Shown: one piece after another, positions 42,732 through 52,281 of the stretch
How the letters are laid out: every line of letters begins with the position of its first letter
Numbering within the stretch: the first letter of the stretch is position 1
From: Alcaligenes aquatilis
GTDB lineage: Bacteria; Pseudomonadota; Gammaproteobacteria; Burkholderiales; Burkholderiaceae_B
DNA length: 64,000 nucleotides
Direction: 5' to 3'
Assembly: GCF_003076515.1 (NCBI RefSeq)
Contig: NZ_CP022390.1
Coordinates: forward strand, 2,920,472 to 2,984,471
Notes under the pieces: model-generated
Databases searched by the model: none
The model's input: the letters and a program-made list of their open reading frames with translations, nothing else
What the model was told of the DNA's origin: nothing
Program-made: the position numbers and the translations under genes

Positions 42732-43463
42732 TTATTGGACAGCGGCCTGCAGACGGGACTGCAGCTGGTCAACAGGTAACCAGCCATCCACACGACTGCC
42801 ATCAGCAAAATAAATAGCCGGTGTACCTTGGATGCGCAGTTTCTGCCCAGCGGCCAGTATTTGATCCAAGGGATGTTCACACGAGGCTTTCTCGGGCCGA
42901 GCTCCACCCCCCATCCAGTCGCTCAGAGTTTTAGCCGGGTTCTGTGCACACCAGATATCCTCGGCTTTACGGCGGCTATCGGGGCCCAGGATGGGGAACA
43001 TCAGGCTATAAACCGTAATATTGTCGATCTCCTGCAAAGTGGTATGCAGACGTTTGCAATAACCACAATTGGGATCTTCAAAAACCACCATTTGGCGACT
43101 CCCATCGCCTTTCACCAGCTTAATGGCTTTATCCAGCGGTAAGTCATTCAGTGAAACACGGCTGAGCTCCTGCATGCGTCGCTCGGTCAAGTCAATTCGA
43201 TTTTTACTATCCAGCAAAGAACCCTGCATCACAAAATTGGCCTGCGGATCGGTATAAAGCAAGGTTCCGCCTACCTCCACTTCCAGCAGATTGGGAAACG
43301 GTGTGGCACGAATACCATCCACCGTCACGCCCGGAAAAACCGCCTCAAACGCTTGGCGAGTAGCCTCGAAACGCGTGTCTATTTTGGCAGGGCCGGCTGC
43401 CTGAGCCAGGCCACACAGCGACAACAGGGCCAGGGCCAAGACAGAACGAAGGTGCAACATCAT
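42732..43463 (-). CDS. dsbC: Thiol:disulfide interchange protein DsbC
   Basis: A 243-residue protein with signal peptide (LRSVLALALLSLCGLAQA), an N-terminal DsbC dimerisation domain (residues about 25-80) and a thioredoxin-fold domain with active site CGYC (Cys133-Cys136) in VVFEDPNCGYCKRLH. The cis-Pro loop GTPAIYF is also present. DsbC isomerises wrong disulfides in the periplasm and is kept reduced by DsbD. The ATG at 43463 (next codon also ATG) has AAAGGAAG upstream. Single gene with its own terminator. Confidence 0.95.
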   Translation of the reverse strand: MMLHLRSVLALALLSLCGLAQAAGPAKIDTRFEATRQAFEAVFPGVTVDGIRATPFPNLLEVEVGGTLLYTDPQANFVMQGSLLDSKNRIDLTERRMQELSRVSLNDLPLDKAIKLVKGDGSRQMVVFEDPNCGYCKRLHTTLQEIDNITVYSLMFPILGPDSRRKAEDIWCAQNPAKTLSDWMGGGARPEKASCEHPLDQILAAGQKLRIQGTPAIYFADGSRVDGWLPVDQLQSRLQAAVQ

Positions 43464-43502
43464 GACGTACTTCCTTTGCTAATCAACAAGGCTCTAGCGG
43501 CC

Positions 43503-44696
43503 TTAGAACAGGAGAGCGCCTGGTTTGATTCCAGCCGCATGAGCAATCAGGCGGCGTTTGACCCAAGGCAGGCGGTCCACCACTTGCATACCAGCATTAC
43601 GCAACATGGAGATCGGAGCCCCCGGTGCCGCAAACAGACGGTACAGACCATCGGTGGCAGCGCGCATGGCCGCAATCGGTTCAGCGCGAGCGCGCTTGTA
43701 GCGATTGAGCACACGCATATCACCTACCGAATAATGCGGGCCGCGCTCGGACAACACCTTGATCAGAGCTTCGATATCGCCCAGACCCAGATTCAATCCC
43801 TGACCGGCCAAAGGATGCACGCGATGCGCCGCATCACCGACCAAGGCCACGCCGGGCGACACCAGGCCACTACGCTCAAAGGTCAAAGGGAAACCGTGTA
43901 CCGGGCTACGCAAGCTTAACTGCCCCAAACGGCCATTCGATAAGGAGAACAAGCTGTTTTGCAGATATTGCGCCTGCTCCTCTGAGGGCATGGCCAACAC
44001 TTTGTCGGCCTGCGCTTGCGGCACAGACCAGACCATGGAGACTTGCGGCTTGCCATCCACATCCGGCATAGGCAACAGGGCAAGAATCGAATCGCCGGTA
44101 AACCACTGCAAGGCAACTTGCTGATGTGGCCGCTCTACATTGAAGTGGGCCACCAAACCGGCATCGCCATATTCACGTCCGTGGTGCTCAATTCCGGCTG
44201 CAGTACGCAGTCCCGATCGAGCCCCATCCGCACCTACAAACAAGTCCGCAGTGATGCGTTTTTGCCCGGCAGTCACAATGGTATTGCCTTCCAAACGCTC
44301 GAAGCGGTCTTCAATCCAGGGCACTCCAAATACTTGCAGTGCCTGATACAACGCCTGCTCCATCTGACCGGACTCAACAATCCAGGCCAAATAGTCCTGC
44401 GCATCCTGCCAGGCATGCAAATTCAGACAAGCACCGCCATCACCATGCACTTCCATGGCCTGCACCGGCGAAATGCGCTGGGCTGACATCAAGTTCCAGA
44501 CACCCAGTTGCGCCAAAAAACGCTGACTGGCCACCGAGACAGCATAGACACGGGGGTGATACTGCCCGCCCGCCAGCTCCATAGGCTTGTAGGCGGGGGA
44601 CAAGATGCTGACATCAAACCCGGCCTTGCGTAAACCCAGGGCGCTGGCCATACCGGCCAAGGCCCCACCACACACCACAATCCGTTCTTTATTCAT
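43503..44696 (-). CDS. UbiH/Coq6-family FAD-dependent monooxygenase
   Basis: FAD motifs are VVCGGALAGMASALGLRKAG at the N-terminus, FVGADGARSGLR in the middle and VALVGDAAHRVHPLAGQGLNLGLGD at the end, the UbiH/UbiF/UbiI/Coq6 signature. These enzymes hydroxylate the ubiquinone ring at the membrane, using O2. Which ring position cannot be told from sequence. The ATG at 44696 overlaps the MltA stop (ATGA), so both genes are coupled; an ATG 42 bases upstream lies inside mltA. In this genome an O2-independent set (ubiU, ubiV, ubiT) is also present at 58-60.5 kb. Confidence 0.88.
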   Translation of the reverse strand: MNKERIVVCGGALAGMASALGLRKAGFDVSILSPAYKPMELAGGQYHPRVYAVSVASQRFLAQLGVWNLMSAQRISPVQAMEVHGDGGACLNLHAWQDAQDYLAWIVESGQMEQALYQALQVFGVPWIEDRFERLEGNTIVTAGQKRITADLFVGADGARSGLRTAAGIEHHGREYGDAGLVAHFNVERPHQQVALQWFTGDSILALLPMPDVDGKPQVSMVWSVPQAQADKVLAMPSEEQAQYLQNSLFSLSNGRLGQLSLRSPVHGFPLTFERSGLVSPGVALVGDAAHRVHPLAGQGLNLGLGDIEALIKVLSERGPHYSVGDMRVLNRYKRARAEPIAAMRAATDGLYRLFAAPGAPISMLRNAGMQVVDRLPWVKRRLIAHAAGIKPGALLF

Positions 44697-45988
44697 CGCG
44701 CGCTCGGTTCTCCTGCCTGACGTGGCCACAGCAGCCACATTTGCCCCTGCTGCTTCATGCGTCCGGCCTGTGCACCCGCCTGATCGCCCGTACCCCAGTA
44801 CAAGTCGGTACGTGCAGGCCCCTTGATGGCCGCACCCGTGTCCTGGGCAAAGACCAGCCGCTGCAAAGGCTGCTTAGTTGCAGGTTGCGAAGTGGCCAGA
44901 TACACCGGCGTACCCAAGGGTACATAAGTGGGGTCAATAGCAACGGAGCGCAGGCCAATCAAAGGAATGCCATAAGCGCCTTTAGGCCCCAGTTCCGGGT
45001 CCACAATGGCCTCTTCACGAAAGAAAACCATGGCCGTATTTACATTCATCATTTCCTGAACACGGTGCGGATTGCGCTTGGCCCAGGCTTTGATGTTTTG
45101 CATGGAGGTCTGGGCCAAAGGCATCTCGCCCTGCTTGGCCAGCCATTGGCCTACGGAAGCGTAAGGGCGTCCGTTATGATCGGCATAGGCCAGGCGTACG
45201 GCACTGCCATCAGGCAGTACGGCACGGCCCGAACCTTGAATCTGCAAGAAAAAACCTTCTACCGGGTCTTTCGCGTACACAATCACGGGCGGCTGGCGCT
45301 CCGACTGGGCCATGATCTGTTCGCGCGTATCGTACGGCACAACGCGTTTGCCCACTTGCTTGCCACGAATACGCTTGCCAGCCAGCTCGGGATATAAACT
45401 GCCCAGATCAATCGTCAACAAATCATCCGGCGCAGCGAACAGCGGCCACTGATAGCCAGCGCTGCGAGTACGGGAAGCCTGGAGCAAAGGCTCGTAATAG
45501 CCTGTGACGGTGTTTTGAGCCACCTTGCCATCGCCTGTCAACAAGCGCCAGGGCTGCAACTGTTGCTGTAGAAAATTGCGTACAGCCGCCGTATCTTTGG
45601 TGTCAGCGTTCAGGCCCGCAGCCGCCGCAGCTTGGCAGACAGGCTGCCAGGCACGAGGGTTGGCACGAGCAGGCATAGCCAATGATCCACTGACCGGACG
45701 CATCAAACCCTTGCAGTTATTGATAAAGCCTTTCCAGACATGATCCAGCGAATCGGCCTGCCAGCCTGGCAAGGTTGACCAGTTCACGGCCTGATAGCGC
45801 CCCGCCAGCGCCCGCGCCGGGGTTTCCGGCAAAGCCGACAAGGACGGCACCTGCAAAGGCTGCAAGGCGATATCAGGACCACTGTCTGCGGTGCCCGGAG
45901 CCGTTGACGAAGAGCCCTGATCCACAGGCGTGGTTGAACAGGCGCTTAATGCCAGCAGTACGGCTGGCACGCAATAAATTAACTTCAT
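44693..45988 (-). CDS. mltA: Membrane-bound lytic murein transglycosylase A (lipoprotein)
   Basis: Lipoprotein signal with lipobox LSAC (Cys17). The MltA domain and 3D domain follow: TGYYEPLLQASRTRS, GRPYASVGQWLAKQGEM, NPHRVQEMMNVNTAMVFF, and the catalytic-Asp region FAQDTGAAIKGPARTDLYWGTGDQAG in part. It cuts the glycan chains of peptidoglycan at the outer membrane, making 1,6-anhydromuropeptides. Length (431) is a little over the E. coli enzyme because of an extended N-terminal linker. Followed by apaG on the same side, upstream in transcription order. Confidence 0.92.
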   Translation of the reverse strand: MKLIYCVPAVLLALSACSTTPVDQGSSSTAPGTADSGPDIALQPLQVPSLSALPETPARALAGRYQAVNWSTLPGWQADSLDHVWKGFINNCKGLMRPVSGSLAMPARANPRAWQPVCQAAAAAGLNADTKDTAAVRNFLQQQLQPWRLLTGDGKVAQNTVTGYYEPLLQASRTRSAGYQWPLFAAPDDLLTIDLGSLYPELAGKRIRGKQVGKRVVPYDTREQIMAQSERQPPVIVYAKDPVEGFFLQIQGSGRAVLPDGSAVRLAYADHNGRPYASVGQWLAKQGEMPLAQTSMQNIKAWAKRNPHRVQEMMNVNTAMVFFREEAIVDPELGPKGAYGIPLIGLRSVAIDPTYVPLGTPVYLATSQPATKQPLQRLVFAQDTGAAIKGPARTDLYWGTGDQAGAQAGRMKQQGQMWLLWPRQAGEPSAR

Positions 45989-46003
45989 GGCTGGATTTGG
46001 CCC

Positions 46004-46378
46004 TTAGTGCAAGGTACGGGGGGAGGAAAGGATGAACTCCTGGATGAGGACCTCAAAGGGCACACCATTTTCACCTACACATTGATAGCTGCCACGCATG
46101 GTGCCAAACGGTGTATTTAAGGGACAGCCACTGGTGTACTCGAAGGTCTCGCCGGGAGCGAGCACCGGCTGTTGTCCCACAACACCCAGGCCACGCACTT
46201 CCTGAACCTGCTGATTGTCGTCCGTAATGATCCAGTGACGACTGATAATCTGGGCCGTCTGCTGTCCATTGTTGGTAATCCGTACGGTATAGGCAAACAC
46301 GTATTGGTTACTCTCGGGCTCGGATTGCTCAGGCAGGTACTGGGGCGTGATTTGCACCTCAATATCGTCAGGCTTCAT
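46004..46378 (-). CDS. apaG: ApaG protein
   Basis: The 124-residue protein is an ApaG fibronectin-like beta sandwich: FAYTVRITNNGQQTAQIISRHWIITDDN (in part), VRGLGVVGQQPVLAPGETFEYTSGCPL and GTMRGSYQCVGENG are the family's conserved strands. The biochemical role of ApaG is not settled; it has been linked to divalent cation resistance and diadenosine tetraphosphate. The ATG at 46378 (MKPDDIEV) fits the family; an in-frame ATG at 46405 adds nine residues. It lies 15 bases before mltA and divergent from rpe. Confidence 0.93.
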   Translation of the reverse strand: MKPDDIEVQITPQYLPEQSEPESNQYVFAYTVRITNNGQQTAQIISRHWIITDDNQQVQEVRGLGVVGQQPVLAPGETFEYTSGCPLNTPFGTMRGSYQCVGENGVPFEVLIQEFILSSPRTLH

Positions 46379-46495
46379 GATGGATTCCAGGTTACGGCTG
46401 TACAAATACGGGGCGCTGCACAGCCCCCCGCTTGAAACTATAATGATGACATATGGCCACGATTTTCGTGATGTCTAATCTTTACGGCACCTATT

Positions 46496-47191
46496 ATGTC
46501 CCAAGCCAGCACCACACGTATCGCTCCCAGTATTTTATCGGCTGACTTCGCCCGTCTGGGAGAAGAAGTCCGCAATGTCATTGCCGCCGGAGCCGACTGG
46601 GTTCATTGCGACATCATGGACAACCACTTTGTACCCAACCTGACTTTCGGTCCCATGGTCTGTGCTGCGCTGCGCCCCCACACCACCGCTCCCATCGACG
46701 TACACCTGATGGTAGAACCCGTAGACGCACTTATCCCTGAATTTGCCAAGGCGGGTGCCGACTACATCAGTTTTCACCCCGAAGCCTCGCGCCACGTGGA
46801 TCGCACGTTATCGCTGATCCGTGACCACGGCTGTAAGGCCGGCCTGGTGTTCAACCCGGCCACCCCGCTGAACTGGATGGATCATTTGATGGACAAGTTG
46901 GATCTGGTCTTGCTGATGTCCGTTAACCCTGGCTTTGGTGGCCAGGCTTTCATCCCCAGCGCCATGGACAAGCTGCGCCAGGCCCGCGCCCGCATTGATG
47001 CCTGGACGGCAGAAGGTGGCCAACCCATCCTGCTGCAAATCGACGGCGGTGTGAAAGTGGACAATATCGGGGCCATTCGTGCTGCCGGTGCTGACACCTT
47101 TGTGGCCGGTTCCGCTATTTTTGGCCAGCCCGACTACGCTCAGGTCATCCGCGACATGCGTGCTCAAATCGCTTTGGCAGAGCAAGCTTAA
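46496..47191 (+). CDS. rpe: Ribulose-phosphate 3-epimerase
   Basis: Interconverts ribulose 5-phosphate and xylulose 5-phosphate in the pentose phosphate pathway. TIM-barrel with family motifs: [34 protein letters not shown] (metal-binding His and catalytic Asp), [22 protein letters not shown] and [11 protein letters not shown] with the second catalytic Asp. Length 231 is normal. In many betaproteobacteria rpe, gph and the trp genes are contiguous; here a minus-strand EAL-CBS-GGDEF gene separates rpe from gph. Confidence 0.96.
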   Translation: MSQASTTRIAPSILSADFARLGEEVRNVIAAGADWVHCDIMDNHFVPNLTFGPMVCAALRPHTTAPIDVHLMVEPVDALIPEFAKAGADYISFHPEASRHVDRTLSLIRDHGCKAGLVFNPATPLNWMDHLMDKLDLVLLMSVNPGFGGQAFIPSAMDKLRQARARIDAWTAEGGQPILLQIDGGVKVDNIGAIRAAGADTFVAGSAIFGQPDYAQVIRDMRAQIALAEQA

Positions 47192-47246
47192 GTGCAATGC
47201 CCGGCCCGCCAACAGGCAGGGCCGCTGCAAATCCCAGCCACCTTAT

Positions 47247-49049
47247 CTACTGCAGCATCGTACTGCGGTTGTAGCAGCCTTGCTGCATCGTATTGTCTGG
47301 CCGACGGCGCTCCACAAACAAGGCATTACCCTGCACCCGTTTGGCCTGCGCCTTGGCTGAACTGGCCAGCTCCGCAATTAAAGAGCCCGAATACAATTCG
47401 GGCTCTTCAACAGTAACGACACCTAAAGACAGGCTCACAAGCGGGTGAAACACCAGCACACCCTGGCGGTTCTCAGCCAAATAACCGCCTGCTTGCCGGT
47501 GCTCCATTCGATACAAGGACTCCAGCTCTTTTTCCAGCTCGTCCAAAATACCTTGGCAGCGCTCAGCCCAATCCGGGCTGGTAAACACCAAAATAAAATC
47601 ATCTCCCCCCACATGACCCACAAAGTCCATGCGCGCAACGGCATATCGAGTAAAGAGCTCTGCCATGGAACGCAGTAACTCATCTCCTTTGCGATAGCCG
47701 TATAAGTCGTTATAGGGTTTGAAATGGTCCAGGTCCGCGTAACATACGGCAAAGCTCTGTCGATTACGCAACAAACCCTCTATATGCTCATCAATGGGCA
47801 CATTGCCCGGCAATTGCGTCAATGGATTGGCATAGCGGGCCGTCATAATCTGAATCTGCGTAATTTCACGCATGAGCTCCACACTGGAGCCCAGGCCCAA
47901 ATATTCATCCGCACCGGTGATGATGAACCCATCACTCAGGGCCTCGCCCTCGCCCTGCGTCATCAAGGTGCCCAGCTCCAGCAGACTGGTATCGCAGTCC
48001 ACAATCAATGGCGGCGTTTCAATAAACAAGGAGCATGGCTTATTACCATACAGTTCGCGGTGATAAGGACGTGCCAATTGGTCGTAAAGCTGACTACGAC
48101 GCAAAATCCCCGTTGGCCTGTCGCCCCGCAACAAAGCCACCGCACTCAAATCAGGGCGGCTTTGAAAGAGTTCATAAACGCGATTGGTCGGAGTGTGGTC
48201 CGGAACAGCCGGCGCCGCACGCAGCAAACGCCGCACACTCATCGAATCCCGGCCCTGCACTTGGCGCTGGGCCCGCACGGTGGAAGGGCCAAACAAAGCA
48301 GCCTGGGCCGGTTCCAATTGAGGGGGAGGGTTGGGTTGGGGCCGACACAGCAAATAACCTTGGCCGCAGGTCACACCCAAATAACGCAAGGTGCGCAATT
48401 CCGCCCCAGTTTCAATTCCTTCGGCAATCACAATAGAGTGCGCGTGATTGGCAATATCGCAAATGGAGCGCACCAACTGCTGCTTGAGCACATCGGTATC
48501 AATATCGCGCACAAAATATTTGTCGATTTTGACGTATTCGGGCCGCAACTCGGACCACAAACGCAGCGAGGCATAACCTTCGCCCAGATCATCAATCGCA
48601 AACTGCAGGCCTTCTTTTCGATATAGCTCAATTGCCTGATTCAAATAATCGTAGCTGTCGGTGCGCTCGGACTCGGTCAGCTCGACCACCACGCGGCTCC
48701 AATCAATACCATCGAGTTGTGGCATGCCTGTACGCGGTTCAATGCGGGCCGAGGGCAACAGCCCCATCACGACATCCGGACTGGAATTCAGAAACAGTTT
48801 GCCGGCCAAACCCTGCTGGTTAAAGCTATTGACCAAAGTATGGCAACATAGCTCTTCCAGATCCCATAAGCGCCCGCACTGTCGGGCAGCGTCAAACAAG
48901 GCTAGGGGCGAATAAAAACTGGTGTCCTTCGGACCTCGAATCAAACCCTCGTAACCCAGAATCAAGCCAGACTGCAGATCTACAATAGGCTGAAACACGG
49001 GCGTAACTTGTTTTTCTAAGAGAATCTGATGAAATGTCTCGAACATCAT
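47247..49049 (-). CDS. EAL-CBS-GGDEF cyclic di-GMP signalling protein
   Basis: A 600-residue cytoplasmic protein. The N-terminal EAL domain (about 1-250) keeps the phosphodiesterase motifs: GYEGLIRG (EGL for EAL), LFLNSSPD, VVELTES, DDLGEGYASL, VKIDKYFV and AEGIET. A CBS pair (about 290-410) follows, then a GGDEF domain whose signature reads VGGDDF, with YADLDHFKPYNDLYGYRKGDELL. It may both degrade and make c-di-GMP; the intact EAL residues favour degradation, and the CBS pair may sense a nucleotide. The ATG at 49049 follows AGGAG. Convergent with rpe and divergent from gph, it splits the usual rpe-gph pair. Confidence 0.9.
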   Translation of the reverse strand: MMFETFHQILLEKQVTPVFQPIVDLQSGLILGYEGLIRGPKDTSFYSPLALFDAARQCGRLWDLEELCCHTLVNSFNQQGLAGKLFLNSSPDVVMGLLPSARIEPRTGMPQLDGIDWSRVVVELTESERTDSYDYLNQAIELYRKEGLQFAIDDLGEGYASLRLWSELRPEYVKIDKYFVRDIDTDVLKQQLVRSICDIANHAHSIVIAEGIETGAELRTLRYLGVTCGQGYLLCRPQPNPPPQLEPAQAALFGPSTVRAQRQVQGRDSMSVRRLLRAAPAVPDHTPTNRVYELFQSRPDLSAVALLRGDRPTGILRRSQLYDQLARPYHRELYGNKPCSLFIETPPLIVDCDTSLLELGTLMTQGEGEALSDGFIITGADEYLGLGSSVELMREITQIQIMTARYANPLTQLPGNVPIDEHIEGLLRNRQSFAVCYADLDHFKPYNDLYGYRKGDELLRSMAELFTRYAVARMDFVGHVGGDDFILVFTSPDWAERCQGILDELEKELESLYRMEHRQAGGYLAENRQGVLVFHPLVSLSLGVVTVEEPELYSGSLIAELASSAKAQAKRVQGNALFVERRRPDNTMQQGCYNRSTMLQ

Positions 49050-49259
49050 TCTTCCGCTCCTAGGGCCTTTCTGAACAGACCATCGAAAGCCAATCTTGTA
49101 CCAAAATACGGTTTGCTCACTAAATTGATAAGCCCGCGCGCAGTAAGGAGCTTTAACATGATGAATCAAACGAAATGAAAACTCGATTTTCCGGAAACTA
49201 TTTCTGCTCGACCTTAACAGGAATTTGACAATATTTTGTCACAAGCTCGCTACAAAAAG

Positions 49260-49940
49260 ATGAATATTTGCTCTGTACTGTTTGATTTGGATGGCACCCT
49301 TCTGGACACCATTCCTGATTTGGCCTCGGCATGTAATGCCATGCGCATTGACCTGGGTTTGCCTGCGCTCCCCGAGGAGCGTATCGCCACTTTCGTGGGT
49401 AAAGGCTCGGAAAATCTGGTCCGGCGCGCCTTGACAGACCTGCCAAATCCCCCCGCCCACTACACCCAGGCATTGGAATCATTTTATTACCATTACCAAT
49501 TGTGTAATGGCCAACACAGCCGCCTGTATCCCGGTGTACTAGAAGGATTGAACGACTTTAAAAGCCAGGAGTTGCGTCTGGCTGTCGTCACCAACAAGCC
49601 TGAACAATTTGCGCGCCCCTTGCTGGAACAAACTGGCTTAAGTCCCTATTTCGAGCTGATTGTGGGCGGCGATACCTGCCCGCGCAAAAAGCCCGATCCC
49701 ATGCCTTTTCTATACGCCTGCGAGCAAATGAAACTCGCTGCTGAACAAGCTTTGGTCATTGGGGACTCCATGAATGATGCCCAGGCAGCACGCGCAGCGC
49801 ATATCCCCGTACTGTTGGTGCCCTACGGCTATAACGAAGGCAAGGATGTGCAAACCCTGGATTCCGATGGTATAGTTGCCTCTATTGCCGACGCCGCCAT
49901 TTGGCTGCGCAACAAAAGCAACCCCATATTTACGTCATAA
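49260..49940 (+). CDS. gph: Phosphoglycolate phosphatase, HAD family
   Basis: HAD motif I is LFDLDGTLLDT (nucleophile Asp and acid Asp), motif II is VVTNK, motif III is the Lys in CPRKKPDP and motif IV is VIGDSMNDAQAA. The cap domain is of the phosphoglycolate phosphatase type. It removes 2-phosphoglycolate made during DNA repair. I chose the ATG at 49260; a TTG 24 bases earlier is in frame. Its stop lies five bases before the trp leader peptide, so the trp genes may also be read through from its promoter. Confidence 0.9.
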   Translation: MNICSVLFDLDGTLLDTIPDLASACNAMRIDLGLPALPEERIATFVGKGSENLVRRALTDLPNPPAHYTQALESFYYHYQLCNGQHSRLYPGVLEGLNDFKSQELRLAVVTNKPEQFARPLLEQTGLSPYFELIVGGDTCPRKKPDPMPFLYACEQMKLAAEQALVIGDSMNDAQAARAAHIPVLLVPYGYNEGKDVQTLDSDGIVASIADAAIWLRNKSNPIFTS

Positions 49941-49945
49941 AATTC

Positions 49946-50017
49946 ATGTCTACTCGCACTCACGCATCCACAATCTACGGCGCTTATTGGCGCTGGTGGC
50001 GTTCGTGTATCGGGTAG
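49946..50017 (+). CDS. trpL: trp operon leader peptide with clustered Trp codons
   Basis: A 23-codon frame (ATG at 49946, TAG at 50015) ends ...GAYWRWWRSCIG, with three Trp codons within four positions. It is followed 62 bases after its stop by a strong terminator hairpin, then trpE. This is the layout of ribosome-mediated trp attenuation: when charged tRNA-Trp is scarce the ribosome stalls on the Trp codons and the terminator does not form. The Trp-codon segment CTGGTGGCG (49993-50001) could pair with CGCCTCCAG (50065-50073) at 8 of 9 positions, as in a strand 1:2 arrangement. The frame is too short for routine gene finders. Confidence 0.85.
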   Translation: MSTRTHASTIYGAYWRWWRSCIG

Positions 50018-50079
50018 ATATAACCTTGAAGTCTGGCGTCCCTGCAAAGTAGTACACAGCGGACCGCCTCCAGGAAAAT

Positions 50080-50113
50080 AAGCCCGGTAATCACAACGAC
50101 CGGGCTTTTTTTT
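50080..50113 (+). terminator. trp attenuator terminator
   Basis: AAGCCCGGT (50080-50088) pairs with ACCGGGCTT (50099-50107), followed by eight T's in total, 44 bases before the trpE start. Together with the leader peptide upstream it forms a classical attenuator. Confidence 0.88.
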
Positions 50114-50156
50114 GTTTCTGTCCGGCTCGTCGTACCCACTGACCCTCGAGATCCCA

Positions 50157-51677
50157 ATGACAGAAATAGAATTCAATGCCCTAGCAGCAGAAGGCTTTAA
50201 CCGCATTCCCCTGATTGCGGAAACCTACGCCGACCTGGATACGCCCCTGTCGATTTATCTGAAACTGGCGCACAACGGCCCTGAAGGGGGGCGTTACAGT
50301 TGCCTGATGGAATCGGTTGTGGGCGGCGAGCAATTCGGTCGCTATTCCTTTATTGGCTTGCCCGCCCGTACCGTGATCCGCAGCTATGGCCGCCATACCC
50401 AAGTGCTGCACGATGGCAAGGTTGTCGAAACAGCCGAAGGCGATCCACTGGAATTTATCGAGCAATTTCAGGCTCGTTTCAAAGTCGCCCTGCGCCCTGG
50501 CCTGCCCCGCTTTGCAGGTGGCCTGGCCGGTTACTTCGGCTACGACACCGTGCGCCACATCGAACCGTCTCTGGGCCCGAACCATAAACCCTTCCCTGCC
50601 GATCAGGAAGAAGGCGTGCCGGACATCATGTTGCTGCAAGTGGACGAGCTGGTGATTGTGGATAATCTGGCTGGCCGCACTTACCTGCTGGTCTACGCGG
50701 ACCCGGCCCAGCCCGAAGCCTACGTACTGGCCAAGCGCCGTCTGAAAGAGCTGCGTGAAAAGCTGCGCTCACCCGTGGTGATCCCTTACGCCTACGCCAG
50801 CATGCAAACCGAATGCGAGCGCGACTTCAACAAAGAGGATTACCTGAAGGCTGTCGCCCGCGCCAAGGACTACATTGCGGCAGGGGATCTGATGCAAGTG
50901 CAGATCGGCCAGGTCATCACCAAGCCTTTCCGCGACTCGCCCCTGTCCCTGTATCGCGCCCTGCGTTCGCTGAACCCATCGCCCTACATGTACTTCTGGA
51001 ACTTCGACGACTTCCAGGTTGTGGGCGCATCGCCAGAAATCCTGGTGCGTCAGGAAGAACACCGCCAGGATGGTCGCAACCATGAGCGCGTCACGATTCG
51101 TCCTCTGGCCGGCACCCGCAAGCGCGGAGCCACACCTGAAGCCGATGCCGCGCTGGCCGCCGAGCTCAAGTCCGATCCCAAAGAGCGCGCTGAACACCTG
51201 ATGCTGATCGATCTGGCCCGTAACGATATTGGCCGCATCGCCAAAACCGGCACGGTTCAAGTAACGGACACCATGGCGATCGAACGTTACTCGCACGTGC
51301 AGCACCTGGTCTCCAACGTCTGCGGTGAACTGCAAGACGGCATGAGCCAAATGGATGTACTGCGTGCCTCCTTTCCCGCTGGCACCCTGACCGGTGCCCC
51401 CAAGGTGCGTGCCATGGAAGTGATTGATGAACTGGAGCCCGTACGCCGTGGTGTATACGGTGGTGCGGCCGGCTACTTGAGCTACTCAGGCGAGATGGAT
51501 CTGGCTATTGCGATCCGCACCGGCGTCATCAAGGACGGCATGCTCTATGTGCAAGCCGCTGCCGGTGTTGTAGCCGACTCCGATCCCGAAAAAGAATGGC
51601 AAGAGACCGAGGCCAAGGCACGTGCGGTTATCCGCGCGGCCGAACAAGTGCAATTCGGTCTGGACGAACCTATTTAA
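50157..51677 (+). CDS. trpE: Anthranilate synthase component I
   Basis: Makes anthranilate from chorismate and glutamine-derived ammonia, with TrpG. The N-terminal tryptophan-binding motif is visible as [19 protein letters not shown] (the feedback-inhibition LLES region). The chorismate-binding domain has [45 protein letters not shown] and [21 protein letters not shown] at 50157 matches family starts; a longer frame from 50112 begins in the attenuator. Length 506 is normal. First structural gene of trpE-trpG-trpD-trpC. Confidence 0.96.
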   Translation: MTEIEFNALAAEGFNRIPLIAETYADLDTPLSIYLKLAHNGPEGGRYSCLMESVVGGEQFGRYSFIGLPARTVIRSYGRHTQVLHDGKVVETAEGDPLEFIEQFQARFKVALRPGLPRFAGGLAGYFGYDTVRHIEPSLGPNHKPFPADQEEGVPDIMLLQVDELVIVDNLAGRTYLLVYADPAQPEAYVLAKRRLKELREKLRSPVVIPYAYASMQTECERDFNKEDYLKAVARAKDYIAAGDLMQVQIGQVITKPFRDSPLSLYRALRSLNPSPYMYFWNFDDFQVVGASPEILVRQEEHRQDGRNHERVTIRPLAGTRKRGATPEADAALAAELKSDPKERAEHLMLIDLARNDIGRIAKTGTVQVTDTMAIERYSHVQHLVSNVCGELQDGMSQMDVLRASFPAGTLTGAPKVRAMEVIDELEPVRRGVYGGAAGYLSYSGEMDLAIAIRTGVIKDGMLYVQAAAGVVADSDPEKEWQETEAKARAVIRAAEQVQFGLDEPI

Positions 51678-51714
51678 TCGCCTGACTGCCCCCCTTTCTT
51701 GCCGGAGTATTCCC

Positions 51715-52278
51715 ATGCTGTTCATGCTCGATAACTATGACTCGTTTACCTACAACCTGGTCCAGTATTTTGGAGAACTGGGTCAGGAGGTAGTGGTACG
51801 ACGCAACGACCAAGTCACTCTTGAAGAAATTGAAGCCCTGAATCCCAGCCATCTGTGCGTCTCGCCCGGCCCCAAATCCCCTGCGGATGCGGGCCTGTCG
51901 GTTGCACTGATCCAGCACTTTGCCGGCAAGCTACCGATTCTGGGCGTCTGCCTGGGTCACCAAGCAATCGGGCATGCTTTTGGTGCCCGCATTATTCGTG
52001 CGCAGCAAATCATGCATGGGAAAGTCTCCCCGATTACCCACCATGGCACGGACGTATTTGGCAACTTGCCCTCGCCCTTTAACGTCACCCGCTACCACTC
52101 CCTGGCCATCGAGCGCAACAGCCTGCCCGATTGCCTGGAAGTCACCGCGCAAACCGAAGACGGCGAAATCATGGGCATACGTCACCGTGAATTGCCTATT
52201 TATGGCGTGCAGTTTCACCCCGAATCGGTGCTCAGCGAGCATGGCCACGCCTTACTGAAGAACTTTCTGGACCTTTAA
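51715..52278 (+). CDS. trpG: Anthranilate synthase component II (glutamine amidotransferase)
   Basis: A class-I glutamine amidotransferase with [15 protein letters not shown] at the N-terminus, the oxyanion region [11 protein letters not shown], catalytic Cys in [14 protein letters not shown] and the His-Glu pair in [15 protein letters not shown]. It gives ammonia to TrpE and may also serve PabB. GGAG lies 9 bases before the ATG at 51715. 37 bases after trpE, same operon. Confidence 0.95.
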   Translation: MLFMLDNYDSFTYNLVQYFGELGQEVVVRRNDQVTLEEIEALNPSHLCVSPGPKSPADAGLSVALIQHFAGKLPILGVCLGHQAIGHAFGARIIRAQQIMHGKVSPITHHGTDVFGNLPSPFNVTRYHSLAIERNSLPDCLEVTAQTEDGEIMGIRHRELPIYGVQFHPESVLSEHGHALLKNFLDL

Positions 52279-52281
52279 ATC

